Below, one piece after another: positions 44,747-54,816 of a DNA stretch of 59,186 bases. A model generated the notes under the pieces. The model saw only the letters and a list, made by a program, of their open reading frames with translations, did no database searches and had not been told where the DNA came from. Positions within the stretch are counted from its first letter, which is position 1; each line of letters starts with the position of its first letter. The DNA is from JAGXTF01 sp038317095 (lineage in GTDB: Bacteria; Bacteroidota; Bacteroidia; NS11-12g; UBA955): assembly GCA_038317095.1 (NCBI GenBank), contig JBBQBB010000015.1, forward strand, positions 1 through 59,186. The letters are read 5' to 3'. The position numbers were made by a program, and so were the translations under genes.

Positions 44747-47700
44747 TTATTCTATTACAATTTTCTGAAAATATGTTTGATCTTTCAAATCAATTTTTAC
44801 AAAATAAATCCCTTTCGAGATTTCACTCACATTCCACCTTTTAATATGCCCAACTTCAATAAATTCTGAAATTAATATTTGACTTACCGTATTCACCAAG
44901 CTGGCTTTTATCAAAGTTGTATTTGTGGAAATAGAATTTCCATATTCAATATTTAGAAAACTATTTGTTGGATTTGGATATATTTTTATTGTTAAGGGAA
45001 ACTGATTTTTTACTCCGTTGGTGCCACTGGCAATTGATTTTGAAAAAAAGCATTCGCAGCCATTTGCATTTTTTATTTTTAGGATTGTTGTATAGTTGCC
45101 AGAAGTCTTAAAAACGTGAAGCGGTTCTGACAGTGCTGATGAATCACCATCACCGAAGTACCAAGAATAAATGCCAGTGTTTGAAGCTACAGTTTTAAAT
45201 GTTAAAGCCGCCGGATTTCCTTGAAATAGTGATACGTTATAATCGCATTTTGGCAATTCATTTATAGTTGCAGGCTTTGTTATTGAGCCTATACAACCAT
45301 TGCTGTCTTTGCTATTTAAAGTTACAAAATATGTAGTGGTTTTGGCAATCGAATATAGATGTGTTGGGTCTGAAAGTTCAGACGAATCATTGTCTCCAAA
45401 ATACCATATATGCTTTAATTTGTTCTTATTGGGTGTTAAATTATAAAATACGGATTGTTTGTCGGCGCATACACTTTGGGCAGAAAAGTTAGCATTTGGC
45501 AAAGGCCAAACAAGGGCTTCAATTTTCTGTGTATCGGCGCAACTAACAGTATTTACGATTAAATTCACTTTAAATTTTCCTGCCTTTGGGTAAATATAAT
45601 TTGCAGAATTGCTATTAATGGTATTTCCATCTCCCATTTCCCATTTGGAGACAAAGGTGGCATCTGCAGCGCCGGTATTACTCATCATTGTAAGGTTTCC
45701 CAAGCATGCATTTGAAACAGTTCCTAATGCTTTGGCATATCCAATATTGATAGTTTTGTAGGCTGTTGAAAAACAGCCACGAGCATCATAAGCAGTGTAT
45801 CCAATTGTGCGGGATGAAGAATCTGTTAGTTGAAGCAAAAAGGTATCTTTATTTATTGGATTGTAAGTGCCAAAATGCCATTGGCTATTTTGCTTTGTTG
45901 ATGCAAAATTTCCACTGCCAATAAGCGTCATTATTTTATTTTTACAATTGTTTTGATATTTTATATCTAATATGGGGTTTTTGTAAATTTCAATCACTCT
46001 ATTGGCCGTATCGGTGCATTTTCCATTTAAATAATCTGCGGTTAAATTAATTGAATATATGCCGCTATTGGCCAATACTTTGGTTGTGGGAACATATCCT
46101 TTAAATGAAGTAGCATCTGGGAATTGCCATGTAAATTTTACAGGCAATATGTTAGTATCTGATGTATTTTTTAAGCGTAGCGTTCTTCCTTGACATACAT
46201 TTTTTAGCACTTCAAAAGAAGGGTGTGGTTTGGGTATAATGTTTACATTTTGTTTTTGAATAGCCCAGCACCCGCCTTGATAATAGGCTTTTAATTGTAT
46301 CTCGTAATCAAATCCATCGGGGAATGCAATTTTTAAATCTTTTGTAGAATCAATAGTATTTCCTGGATTAATAAACCAATAATATTTTAGGGGCAAAGTA
46401 ACATCCGCATTTACTGTGTTGTTTTTGAAAGTGTTTAAATTATTTCCAGCACATGCTGTATCAAATGGTTTGGAAAATTTTGGATCAGGTTTATAATTTA
46501 CCGTCACCTTCATGCTGTCATAATAGGTTTTACCACAAGTTTTTGTTTTTAAAACAATATTATGTTTTCCGGTGGTTTTGAATGTATACACGAATGTCTT
46601 TTTACTAGAAGTATCTTTATAATCCAATGTCCAAAAAACAGATCTGCTAATGTCTCCAAAGCATGTAAGTGTTGAATTTACGGGTATACCGCTGCAAAGC
46701 AAAGTGGCGGTGTTAATTCCATGACTTAGGTCGACTGCCTTTATTGTTGTGTCTTCAACATTAACGGCTTTCCATGCTTTAAAAGTGTAATCAATTTCAT
46801 TTGAGCAACTACCATACAAATCCTTTGCAGCTTTTATACTTCCTTTTAAAGCATCTTTAAAGGTTCCATTGGGCACCATGTAGCTAAAATAGCCGCGGTA
46901 ATGAATTTGTGCAGCTTTCCAATGACCCAGACCAGCCAATTTGTAAACGTAACCATACTCATTAGTAGCGGTATCTCCATTAACCATAATATAATACCAA
47001 TAATTTTGAACACCACCATTCCCATGGCATCCATTGGGCCAAAACTTGCCGCCATAGGCTTTGGGGTTTGAAAATTTCCAAGGATCGCGCATATTTCTTA
47101 TACCACCTGGCGACCATACCTTTTCACCTATCAACCAATTGGCCTTTGTAGAATCCGCTGTAATTTCCGTCATATGGCCATTAATATCTGCAAAACTTTC
47201 ATGCAAAGCACATGCTTCTCCAGAGTATACCAAACCGCAAATTTCATCCGCTATACCGTGGCCCATCTCGTGCCCAACAACATCAACCGCTGCGCAGGGT
47301 CCAACCGAAGTCGTAGATCCAACCAAAAATGTAGCCGTATTTGAAGACAAATTCCAAAAAGCATTCCCGCTTCCACTTGAGGTAATCATATTAATAGTTC
47401 CACCCTTACCGTCATAACTATTTTTCTGAAAATATTTTTTCATAAAATCAGAAACAAGCTCGCCAGCCCAATGAATATCTGCTGCAATTCTATCGCTGCC
47501 ATTATTCCAATAGTTATCTTTATCATAAAAATCTGCACCTGCGGCTAATTTTGAAGTAGAAACATGCCTTTTCCCAGATTCTTGAAGACGAAAACTATCC
47601 TTTGTGATAAAATCAGTTGTGATGTTGCGAATACCTTCATAGAAGGTGTTTGCCTTTCCTGAAGAATCAGTGTCAACTTCTTGGGGGAAATTAGCAACTG

Positions 47701-48349
47701 CATCTCCATTTCGAACGTCTAACAATACTATTACATCTTGTCTGGGCTTTGAAATGCCAACATGAATGGCATAGCAAGGAATAACATTATGACTTTTTTT
47801 TGAAGTTTTATCGAGCACATAAACCAATGGAATAACGTTTGGATACCAAGTAGCATCCAGATTCCCAGTAACGTTTTTCAAAGCAGATTCATTGGCAGGT
47901 ACTTGCCAACGAAACAAAACATTTCCATAGGAAGCTAACAATTTATCGCGTGCCGATGAAGGACTTATTAGTACTTTGTTTTCGCTAAAATTCTTGTAAT
48001 ATTCACCATTAAATGATTCAACCCAACGTCCCTTAATATGCACAATAAGCATGGAGTTTACCACTTCAGCTTTGTTATAATATTGTTTATACCGATTGTG
48101 AATAAAGCCAATATTGTCTGTGTCTGATCTTAAGAGTTTAAATGAAATTCCAGAGCTAAATTGATAGGTTTCATTGAACCATTCAAAAAACACTTTTTCA
48201 GAGATATTTTGATCTTGCTTTAATTCTGCCCATCGCGGCATACCCGTATTATCATCCAAACTCACGTTAAAAAGCTGAATGGATTTTTGGGCGTAGCAAT
48301 CATAGATATAACATAGCATTAAAGTAAAGAATAGTGCAAATTTTCTCAT
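44747..48349 (-). CDS. T9SS-exported thermolysin-like (M4) metalloprotease with PKD domains
   Basis: This is a secreted protease of 1200 residues from ATG 48349 (signal peptide RKFALFFTLMLCYIYDCYAQ). An N-terminal propeptide of the FTP type occupies about 25-225. The catalytic M4 domain contains the zinc motif HEMGH at residues 360-364, with the third ligand region ALHESFADINGHMTE just after. PKD-like repeats occupy about 560-1110 (WYFGDNDSSE, WYFGDGDSSA). The final 75 residues from IKIYPNPTNSFLNIEYG to QKIVIE form a type A T9SS sorting domain, which is cleaved on export. An earlier in-frame start at 48391 would add 14 residues before the signal and is rejected. The protease probably degrades extracellular proteins. 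It stands as a single gene between argS and a convergent sigma/anti-sigma pair. Confidence 0.92.
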   Translation of the reverse strand: MRKFALFFTLMLCYIYDCYAQKSIQLFNVSLDDNTGMPRWAELKQDQNISEKVFFEWFNETYQFSSGISFKLLRSDTDNIGFIHNRYKQYYNKAEVVNSMLIVHIKGRWVESFNGEYYKNFSENKVLISPSSARDKLLASYGNVLFRWQVPANESALKNVTGNLDATWYPNVIPLVYVLDKTSKKSHNVIPCYAIHVGISKPRQDVIVLLDVRNGDAVANFPQEVDTDSSGKANTFYEGIRNITTDFITKDSFRLQESGKRHVSTSKLAAGADFYDKDNYWNNGSDRIAADIHWAGELVSDFMKKYFQKNSYDGKGGTINMITSSGSGNAFWNLSSNTATFLVGSTTSVGPCAAVDVVGHEMGHGIADEICGLVYSGEACALHESFADINGHMTEITADSTKANWLIGEKVWSPGGIRNMRDPWKFSNPKAYGGKFWPNGCHGNGGVQNYWYYIMVNGDTATNEYGYVYKLAGLGHWKAAQIHYRGYFSYMVPNGTFKDALKGSIKAAKDLYGSCSNEIDYTFKAWKAVNVEDTTIKAVDLSHGINTATLLCSGIPVNSTLTCFGDISRSVFWTLDYKDTSSKKTFVYTFKTTGKHNIVLKTKTCGKTYYDSMKVTVNYKPDPKFSKPFDTACAGNNLNTFKNNTVNADVTLPLKYYWFINPGNTIDSTKDLKIAFPDGFDYEIQLKAYYQGGCWAIQKQNVNIIPKPHPSFEVLKNVCQGRTLRLKNTSDTNILPVKFTWQFPDATSFKGYVPTTKVLANSGIYSINLTADYLNGKCTDTANRVIEIYKNPILDIKYQNNCKNKIMTLIGSGNFASTKQNSQWHFGTYNPINKDTFLLQLTDSSSRTIGYTAYDARGCFSTAYKTINIGYAKALGTVSNACLGNLTMMSNTGAADATFVSKWEMGDGNTINSNSANYIYPKAGKFKVNLIVNTVSCADTQKIEALVWPLPNANFSAQSVCADKQSVFYNLTPNKNKLKHIWYFGDNDSSELSDPTHLYSIAKTTTYFVTLNSKDSNGCIGSITKPATINELPKCDYNVSLFQGNPAALTFKTVASNTGIYSWYFGDGDSSALSEPLHVFKTSGNYTTILKIKNANGCECFFSKSIASGTNGVKNQFPLTIKIYPNPTNSFLNIEYGNSISTNTTLIKASLVNTVSQILISEFIEVGHIKRWNVSEISKGIYFVKIDLKDQTYFQKIVIE

Positions 48350-48363
48350 GAGCTCATTTTTAG

Positions 48364-48371
48364 CAAATATA
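48364..48371 (-). promoter_or_regulatory. -7 promoter box for the M4 protease
   Basis: The minus strand reads TATATTTG, 14 nt before the ATG at 48349. It lies after the argS stop, so the protease has its own promoter. Confidence 0.42.
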
Positions 48372-48427
48372 CCAATTCTTCGGCAATTCACTTATAAGAC
48401 GTTCGCTACAACAAAAGGTTGCAAATC

Positions 48428-50200
48428 TCACATTCTTTCTACTACTTTTATGCCCAATAAGCCAAGTGCTGTTTTTAAATTATTTGCTGTAAAATGTGCC
48501 AATTTAAATCTTGTGGCGCGCTTTGTTGCATCCGTTTCATGCAAAAACGTAAGTTCATTGTAGACCCTGTTAAATGCTTTTGAAACATTCAACGCATAAT
48601 GGCAAATATCCGAGGGCGTAAATTCTCGGCATGCTTCTGCCATAACATTGGGAAACTTATGCAACACTTCTAAGGCTTCTTTCTCTGTTTTATGCAATTG
48701 GGTAGCGGTTGGAACATGTTGCCAACTATCGCCGGACTTTCGAAGCATACTTTGAATTCTTGCGTAGGTGTACAAAACAAATGGCCCCGTATCTCCTTGA
48801 AAATCGATGCTCTCTTGCGGATTAAAAAGCATGCGTTTTTTGGGATCAACTTTTAGGATAAAAAATTTCAACGCCGCCATCCCCAATGATTCGTATAAAT
48901 TGTGTAATTCAATTTCAGCCAAGCCTTCGGTTTTTCCCAACTCAATGGTTTTTTGTTGGGCTGTTTCATACATTTCATCCATTAAATCATCGGCGTCTAC
49001 TACTGTTCCTTCTCTACTTTTCATTTTGCCCTGCGGCAAATCCACCATACCGTAACTTAGATGATGCAATCCACTTGCATAGGGTTTACCTAATTTTTTT
49101 AGTATTAAAAATAAAACTTTAAAATGATAATCTTGTTCATTTCCTACCACATAAATACTGCGATTCATGCCGAAATTTTTATATTTTTCATCGGCGGTAC
49201 CTATATCCTGCGTGATGTAAACTGAGGTTCCGTCTTTTCTTAAAACCAACTTTTGGTCAAGCCCGTCTTCTGTCAAATCAATCCAAACACTGCCATCCTC
49301 TTTCTTAAAAAACACGCCAGATTCCAAACCTTCTTCTATTAAATCTTTACCCAATTTGTAGGTATCACTTTCGTAATATTTTTTATCAAAATCCACACCC
49401 AACCTGGTATATGTTTTTTCAAAACCTTCATAAACCCATCCATTCATAGTGCGCCACAACTCCAGCGTTCCCGCATCTCCGCTTTCCCATTTGCGCAACA
49501 TTTCTTGTGTTTCCAGAATTAAGGGTGCTTGTTTTTCAGCATCTTCTTCGGTTGCTCCATTGGCTATTAATTCGGCAATTTGAAGCTTGTATTTTTTATC
49601 AAATGCTACATAATATTTCCCCACCAAATGATCACCTTTTAAACCTGAAGAAAGTGGGGTTTCTCCATTTCCAAATAGTTTCCATGCCAACATACTTTTG
49701 CAAATATGGATTCCTCTATCGTTGATTAAATTGGCTTTTATTACCTCAAATCCATTGGCTTTTATGATTTCTGCTATGCTAAAACCCAAAAGATTGTTGC
49801 GAATATGTCCCAAGTGCAAAGGCTTGTTGGTATTGGGTGAAGAGTATTCAACCATTACTTTTTCTGCTTGGTCCAAGGTGTGAATTCCGTAGGAAATATT
49901 GTCCCATTCTTTGTCTAAAAAATCAGACCAAAATTGGGATTGTACCACCAAATTTAAAAAGCCTTTTACTACATTAAAACTGGAGATGGCAGGGCTATGG
50001 GAAATTAAATAATTGCCAATATCGGTAGCGGTATCTTCTGGTTTTTTTCTAGAAACACGCAATAAAGGGAATACAACATAGGTATAATCTCCCTCAAAAT
50101 CAGGGTTTGTAGATTCTAATTTTACTTCATGGCTTTCTGTGCCATATAGCTCCAAAACTGCCGCTTTTATACCCTTCTTTATTTCGCCTTCAATATCCAT
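48428..50200 (-). CDS. argS: Arginyl-tRNA synthetase
   Basis: ArgS charges tRNA-Arg in the cytoplasm. This class I synthetase has 590 residues from ATG 50200. The HIGH motif is HLGH in VEYSSPNTNKPLHLGHIRNN, and the KMSKS loop is replaced by GKMKSREGTVVD, the usual form in ArgS. The C-terminal anticodon-binding helices (YARIQSMLRKSG, CREFTPSDICHYALNVSKAF, ATRFKLAHFTANNLKTALGLLGIKVVERM) are complete. A start 7 codons further upstream (50221) would add residues across the promoter box and is rejected. tRNA-Arg(ACG) is also in this window, 8.5 kb away. Confidence 0.98.
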   Translation of the reverse strand: MDIEGEIKKGIKAAVLELYGTESHEVKLESTNPDFEGDYTYVVFPLLRVSRKKPEDTATDIGNYLISHSPAISSFNVVKGFLNLVVQSQFWSDFLDKEWDNISYGIHTLDQAEKVMVEYSSPNTNKPLHLGHIRNNLLGFSIAEIIKANGFEVIKANLINDRGIHICKSMLAWKLFGNGETPLSSGLKGDHLVGKYYVAFDKKYKLQIAELIANGATEEDAEKQAPLILETQEMLRKWESGDAGTLELWRTMNGWVYEGFEKTYTRLGVDFDKKYYESDTYKLGKDLIEEGLESGVFFKKEDGSVWIDLTEDGLDQKLVLRKDGTSVYITQDIGTADEKYKNFGMNRSIYVVGNEQDYHFKVLFLILKKLGKPYASGLHHLSYGMVDLPQGKMKSREGTVVDADDLMDEMYETAQQKTIELGKTEGLAEIELHNLYESLGMAALKFFILKVDPKKRMLFNPQESIDFQGDTGPFVLYTYARIQSMLRKSGDSWQHVPTATQLHKTEKEALEVLHKFPNVMAEACREFTPSDICHYALNVSKAFNRVYNELTFLHETDATKRATRFKLAHFTANNLKTALGLLGIKVVERM

Positions 50201-50208
50201 TTCTGGGG

Positions 50209-50216
50209 CAAAAATA
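50209..50216 (-). promoter_or_regulatory. -7 promoter box for argS
   Basis: The minus strand reads TATTTTTG, 8 nt before the argS ATG. A TTTA lies 18 nt further upstream, close to the -33 position. Confidence 0.5.
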
Positions 50217-50260
50217 CACAATATACTAGGTTTCTAAAAAGGGTTATCTAGTCAAATGCA

Positions 50261-52786
50261 CTATTCAATGGCTATTCGAGCAGAAGAATTCCCAAATTTT
50301 AAAATAAATACTCCATGTAATTCCTTGGGTAATTTTATTGATTTTTCAAAAGATCCTGCTGGGAATAGTTCCTTTGAACTGTGCCAAATCTCTTTTCCAG
50401 TTAAATCAAATAAAATGAACTGCGAAATTTCTGTTTGAATTTGATTGTATGTGACTGTAAATATTCCCGTGTTTGGATTGGGGTGTATTCGCAAGGTATT
50501 GCTGTTTTTAATTTTTAGATATTCGGTACTGTTAGTTTGACTTCCGCTATTCACCATCATCCCACTTCCAAAAGAAGTTACCCAAATTTCACTGGCTTTC
50601 CAAGGGTTAAAAAATACCCGCATTGGATGCCTAAAAGGATAGGCCGAAACCAAAGAAAACGTAGGACTCGCAGAAGTTGCATTTTTGCAATAAAACAATC
50701 CATCGGTTTCGGTGGTGAAGTAAAGTACATCCGCGTTGCCTTTTTGCACCGTCACACCATCCACCCGATAACTATTTGATATTTGTTTCCAAGTTTTTCC
50801 AGTATCCGTAGTTTTGTACAAGCCACCTGTATTTGCAGCAACTCCGCTGCCCCAAGCACTAAAAACACAGGCATACCAGGTAGCCTCGGTAGGATCATTT
50901 GGGTCTACAACAACGTCTTTGGTATACCATTTCATATTGCCATGGCTGCGGTCATACCATTTGGCTTGTGCCAAATTATAATAATACACTCCGCTGCTAT
51001 CCGTAAATGTGGTTGCAGGTTTTCGTGCACTAAAACTCACCACCAAGTTGCCCGATTTTAATACAGTTATATTGTAAGGATGTCCGTTGCTTCTGGGTGG
51101 ATTTGCCAATTTTGTCCATACACTATTTACACCGGCACTTAGGTTGCTTGTTACCCAAATTCCTCCAATACTGGTTTTGTTGCTGTGTAAAACTGAGGCA
51201 TACATCCTGTCTGTATTGCTAGGATCTATAGCAATCCACACTACAGGGTGGGCAAAATCATGCAATAATTGAAAGGATGTACCATTGTTCTTTGAAATCC
51301 AAATTCCGCCTTTTCCTGGATTTATTTGGGCATCCCCAATTCTTGTTGTTTGATACATATCATGCACGCTGCTGGTGGCTGCATATATATTACCATCGGT
51401 ATGTTTCAAAATTCGGTACACACTATTTTGGGTTAAATTGGGTATGAATTTCCAACTTTTGCCTTTATCATCACTCGTCACCCCATTGATGTCGGAAAAT
51501 ACTGAAAACAAATGCGTGCTATCTGTCCACATTACCTGCCAGTTTGTGGTGTTTTCCAATCCTATGCCTTGGTACTTTTTGCCAACGGGTGTATTGGTCC
51601 CTGAAGTATTTTGGGAATTGCTATCGGTGTACCTCTGTTGCCATGATGATCCCCCATTTGATGTTAAATGAACGCATGAGTAATCAGAAAATACAACTCT
51701 TTTCGCATCCAATGCATCTACCTCAAAGCCAAAAGGGGCTTCTGGAAAACTCCAGCCATGGTCGCCGCTAGTGCCAGACCAACCTGTAGCAATATTTACA
51801 TTGTTAGCGGATTTAAAAACATGGGTCCAACTGCCACCTGCATTTGACCGCATTACAATTGGCGCAGAATTTGCACTGCCACCCGCCAAATACAAGGTAT
51901 CTATACAGTTTGTTGCCATGCCTACAAATACTGGGTAATCTGTGCCAAAGGCAATCCCGGAGGTTTTGGACGTCCATGTTCCACTCGCATTGTCCATAGT
52001 GTATACTCCTTTAACGGCCGAATGGTAGTTACTTCCATATTGGTATCCTGCCCAAACACTGGTTGTTGTCAAACAAACGAATTTAACCGAACTCCCTTTT
52101 TTCCCACCCGCAAAACTGAGCAAATACTCACCAGCAGACAATCCTGAGACGGTCATTGTATTAAAGTTTGTACCCCCATTTGTAGAATAAATAATTCCAT
52201 CATTTGTGCCGATATAGATATTGTTTCCTTCGAAAAAAACACCTGCGATATGGTTTCCAGAGCCGCTGCTAATATTTGTGTGAATTTTTGTAAAACTGCC
52301 TCCCCCATCCGATGAATATTGTATAGTTCCATAATCCGCTAAAACAATATGTCCAGGATTGTTATAGTCGGCAAAAAGCCTTAAAACATAGCCTCCAGGA
52401 TTGCTGGAAAATGGATCACTTGCAAGTACTTTCCAAGTTTTGCCCTGATCTGTACTCTTCATGGGTTTGATAAAATCGCTGCCGTTGGTACTTTGATAGT
52501 GCAAGGTATAACGTATCAGTGGATCTTTTGTAAATGAAACGTAGCCATCATGCCCGCCTTGAATTTGGGTAAATGGAATTTCATTCCAATGCAATCCCCG
52601 GTCGGTGGTGTGAAAAGTTTGCGACATATCACAACTCACATACATTTCATTGGGGTTAGCCGGATTGATCGAAGGTGAAAATAAAGCACCACCACCGCCA
52701 ATTCCACGAGATTCAAAGGACGTGGGTTGACCAAAAATGGGAAAACACAAGGTTGAAATCAACGCAAAAAGTATTTTGTTTTTCAT
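50261..52786 (-). CDS. T9SS-exported BNR/sortilin-like beta-propeller protein
   Basis: This is a secreted protein of 841 residues from ATG 52786 (signal KNKILFALISTLCFPIFGQ). It consists of BNR-type blades: repeats of S-x-D-x-G-x-x-W, such as TTDRGLHW, STDQGKTWK, SSDGGGSFTK, TSNGGSSWQ, SDDKGKSWK-like and TTDTGKTWK. Two propellers of this type occur in the GH74/xyloglucanase and sortilin families, and in sialidase-like exoglycosidases. I cannot assign a catalytic pair, so an enzyme role is only possible. The C-terminal 75 residues (LRIHPNPNTGIFTVTYNQI to ARIAIE) are a type A T9SS signal. It lies between the SRPBCC gene (46 nt upstream) and argS (60 nt downstream, with its own promoter). Confidence 0.85.
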   Translation of the reverse strand: MKNKILFALISTLCFPIFGQPTSFESRGIGGGGALFSPSINPANPNEMYVSCDMSQTFHTTDRGLHWNEIPFTQIQGGHDGYVSFTKDPLIRYTLHYQSTNGSDFIKPMKSTDQGKTWKVLASDPFSSNPGGYVLRLFADYNNPGHIVLADYGTIQYSSDGGGSFTKIHTNISSGSGNHIAGVFFEGNNIYIGTNDGIIYSTNGGTNFNTMTVSGLSAGEYLLSFAGGKKGSSVKFVCLTTTSVWAGYQYGSNYHSAVKGVYTMDNASGTWTSKTSGIAFGTDYPVFVGMATNCIDTLYLAGGSANSAPIVMRSNAGGSWTHVFKSANNVNIATGWSGTSGDHGWSFPEAPFGFEVDALDAKRVVFSDYSCVHLTSNGGSSWQQRYTDSNSQNTSGTNTPVGKKYQGIGLENTTNWQVMWTDSTHLFSVFSDINGVTSDDKGKSWKFIPNLTQNSVYRILKHTDGNIYAATSSVHDMYQTTRIGDAQINPGKGGIWISKNNGTSFQLLHDFAHPVVWIAIDPSNTDRMYASVLHSNKTSIGGIWVTSNLSAGVNSVWTKLANPPRSNGHPYNITVLKSGNLVVSFSARKPATTFTDSSGVYYYNLAQAKWYDRSHGNMKWYTKDVVVDPNDPTEATWYACVFSAWGSGVAANTGGLYKTTDTGKTWKQISNSYRVDGVTVQKGNADVLYFTTETDGLFYCKNATSASPTFSLVSAYPFRHPMRVFFNPWKASEIWVTSFGSGMMVNSGSQTNSTEYLKIKNSNTLRIHPNPNTGIFTVTYNQIQTEISQFILFDLTGKEIWHSSKELFPAGSFEKSIKLPKELHGVFILKFGNSSARIAIE

Positions 52787-52832
52787 AGACAATATTTTGA
52801 CATAGGCCACTGGATTATCGTTGCTTTACTGC

Positions 52833-53246
52833 TTAAATATTTATTCCCTTTTCAAGAAACATATCTTGCATGGGCTCCCAATAAAAATCAATCCATCCTT
52901 GGGTTATAGATTCTTTTTTTTCAGCGGGCACACCGGTTTGTATAAATATCATTTCCGTCCCTGATGCTATAGGGTTAAATTCAAAATTAACCACTGATAT
53001 ATGATTTTCGGGCCAACCATCTTCATGGGCAATCCATGTTTTTATGATGCGATGAAACGGTTCCAATTGAAGAATTTCGCCTGTGATATAGCCGTCATAT
53101 GCACTGTAGGCATCACCTGGTTTTTCGCCTATTTCAGCCGGAGAACCAGTAAATTTACCATGTAACTCACTATTCATTATGGCGTTATACACCTTTTCTG
53201 GTGTAGTATAAAAAACTACTTTTTGATTGATTTCTTCTGTTTTCAT
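52833..53246 (-). CDS. SRPBCC (AHSA1-like) domain protein
   Basis: This is a 137-residue cytoplasmic protein of the SRPBCC/START-like hydrophobic-pocket fold, AHSA1 type: FYTTPEKVYNAIMNSELHGKF, then YDGYITGEILQLEPFHRI and NFEFNPIASGTEMIFIQTG, ending GWIDFYWEPMQDMFLEKG. The fold binds hydrophobic ligands; the role is unknown. From ATG 53246; an upstream start at 53264 would add 6 residues. It lies 47 nt after rlmH. No further clue to function. Confidence 0.85.
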   Translation of the reverse strand: MKTEEINQKVVFYTTPEKVYNAIMNSELHGKFTGSPAEIGEKPGDAYSAYDGYITGEILQLEPFHRIIKTWIAHEDGWPENHISVVNFEFNPIASGTEMIFIQTGVPAEKKESITQGWIDFYWEPMQDMFLEKGINI

Positions 53247-53293
53247 AGGAATTTTAAAAATCAAAAATAAATAAAATATTTTTAATTCTACAA

Positions 53294-53752
53294 TTATTCG
53301 TGATGATAGGCGCTTCCATGCATAATGCTAAATGCCCTATAAATTTGTTCTACCAACACCAATCTTGCTATATGGTGGGGAAATGTGAAATCACTAAGTC
53401 TGATTTTACGGTATTTTATTAAAATATCTTCAGTAAATCCGTAGGCACCACCAATGGCTATAATAATTCTTCCCCTAGAATGGGACAATTCTTTTTCTAG
53501 CATTTGTGCAAATTCTAAACTATGGTGATTTTTTCCATGTTCATCGCATAAAAAAAGTTGGTCATTGGGTTTGCATAGTTTTTCAATGGCGGCAGATTCT
53601 TTTTCCTTTTGCTGCAATTTATCCTTTGCGCGAGCCGCTGGAATTAATTCCAATTTTACAGGATGCATTTTTTCCAACCGCTGCAAATATTTTTTACATA
53701 GTAAATCTATCTCAGAATCTTTGTGATTTTCTATAGCGGCTATTACAATCAA
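53294..53752 (-). CDS. rlmH: 23S rRNA (pseudouridine1915-N3)-methyltransferase
   Basis: RlmH is a SPOUT-family SAM methyltransferase that modifies pseudouridine 1915 of 23S rRNA on assembled ribosomes. The 152-residue protein has IIIAIGGAYGF (SAM knot), then LSDFTFPHHIARLVLVEQIYRAFSI and the C-terminal GSAYHHE, all family hallmarks. The only suitable start is TTG at 53752 (reads M-IVIAAIENHKDSE), consistent with the family N-terminus. It lies 20 nt after the OmpA lipoprotein gene and is probably co-transcribed. Confidence 0.96.
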   Translation of the reverse strand: MIVIAAIENHKDSEIDLLCKKYLQRLEKMHPVKLELIPAARAKDKLQQKEKESAAIEKLCKPNDQLFLCDEHGKNHHSLEFAQMLEKELSHSRGRIIIAIGGAYGFTEDILIKYRKIRLSDFTFPHHIARLVLVEQIYRAFSIMHGSAYHHE

Positions 53753-53772
53753 TTGGGTAAAATATTTTGAAA

Positions 53773-54732
53773 TTAATTTCCGTTGAGAATATCCAAAATT
53801 TTATCCAAATTGGGTGTAAGAATGATTTCTGTGCGGCGATTAAGCGCACGACCTTCAGCAGTTTTGTTGTCAGCAATAGGTTGGGTCTCTCCTTTGCCTG
53901 TAGCGGTCAGACGCTTAGAATTCATTTTACCATCGTCCATTAATAACCTTACGATACTCGTTGCACGCAATACGCTTAAATCCCAATTGTCTTTTATTTT
54001 TTCAGAATTCATGGGTTTGTTATCCGTATGCCCTTCTACCATAACTTGAACATCCGCTTTTTTATTTAAAGCAGCCGCAAGAACTAAAAGTGCTTCTCTT
54101 CCTTTCGGATCTACAGCAGTACTCCCACTTTTAAATAATAATTTTTCCGCCATGCTCACATATACTTTCCCATTGCGATTTTCTACTTTAATATCCAGTT
54201 TGTCAAAACCCGACAAGGCATTTGTTATTTCATCTTTTAATGCGCGCACCGCACTGTCTTTTTGGTTCAATTCGGATTCTAAAAGCTTCACTCGACCGCT
54301 GGTTTTTTCTAATTCTTTCAGCAACAATTCTACTTTGGCTCTTTCTTTTTCTGCTTTCGCCATCGCGTCATTTAATTCCAGTTCTTTTTGTTGCAAACTT
54401 TTATTTTTATTCTCTAATTCTTCCGCCAACTTTTTCTTTTGTTCATCCAATTTATCGCCTAAACTTTTAATATAAGCTTTGTTTTCAGCCAACTCAGTGG
54501 AGCAAGTATTTAAGCTATCTAACAGAGAAGATATGCGTTTGTCTAGTGCAGCTATTTTCCCTTCTAGTTCATTAATATTGGATAGCAATGTGGTATTCCG
54601 AGATTCACAATCGGATAGCTTAACATTCAACTTGGCTTCGGAAGCAGATTTTGCGCTTTCCAATTCCTTGAATTTCTTCATTGATACACATGATGCCAAA
54701 GAGGCCAACGGCAGAATCCACCAAAATTTCAT
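53773..54732 (-). CDS. OmpA-family lipoprotein with coiled coil
   Basis: This is a lipoprotein of 319 residues: signal KFWWILPLASLASC with the lipobox Cys at about 15, then a long coiled coil (about 20-185, e.g. ELEGKIAALDKRISSLLDSL and KELEKTSGRVKLLESELNQK). The C-terminal OmpA/MotB domain (about 200-310) contains VEGHTDNKPMNSEKIKDNWDLSVLRA and TGKGETQPIADNKTAEGRALNRRTEI, the peptidoglycan-binding signature. It would tether the outer membrane to the cell wall. I chose ATG 54732, which gives the lipobox; the start at 54762 would shift the signal. It is the first gene of a group with rlmH and SRPBCC. Confidence 0.9.
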   Translation of the reverse strand: MKFWWILPLASLASCVSMKKFKELESAKSASEAKLNVKLSDCESRNTTLLSNINELEGKIAALDKRISSLLDSLNTCSTELAENKAYIKSLGDKLDEQKKKLAEELENKNKSLQQKELELNDAMAKAEKERAKVELLLKELEKTSGRVKLLESELNQKDSAVRALKDEITNALSGFDKLDIKVENRNGKVYVSMAEKLLFKSGSTAVDPKGREALLVLAAALNKKADVQVMVEGHTDNKPMNSEKIKDNWDLSVLRATSIVRLLMDDGKMNSKRLTATGKGETQPIADNKTAEGRALNRRTEIILTPNLDKILDILNGN

Positions 54733-54737
54733 AATTG

Positions 54738-54769
54738 CAAAAATAACCTGTAGTTTACCCAATTCTAAA
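54738..54769 (-). promoter_or_regulatory. Promoter of the OmpA-rlmH group
   Basis: On the minus strand: TTTA at 54766-54769, a 20-nt spacer and TATTTTTG at 54738-54745, which ends 5 nt before the ATG at 54732. A good Bacteroidota -33/-7 arrangement. Confidence 0.55.
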
Positions 54770-54816
54770 GGGTCTTTTGCACATGTATAGGCGAATAGAC
54801 AGAGTTTAAATGCTGG

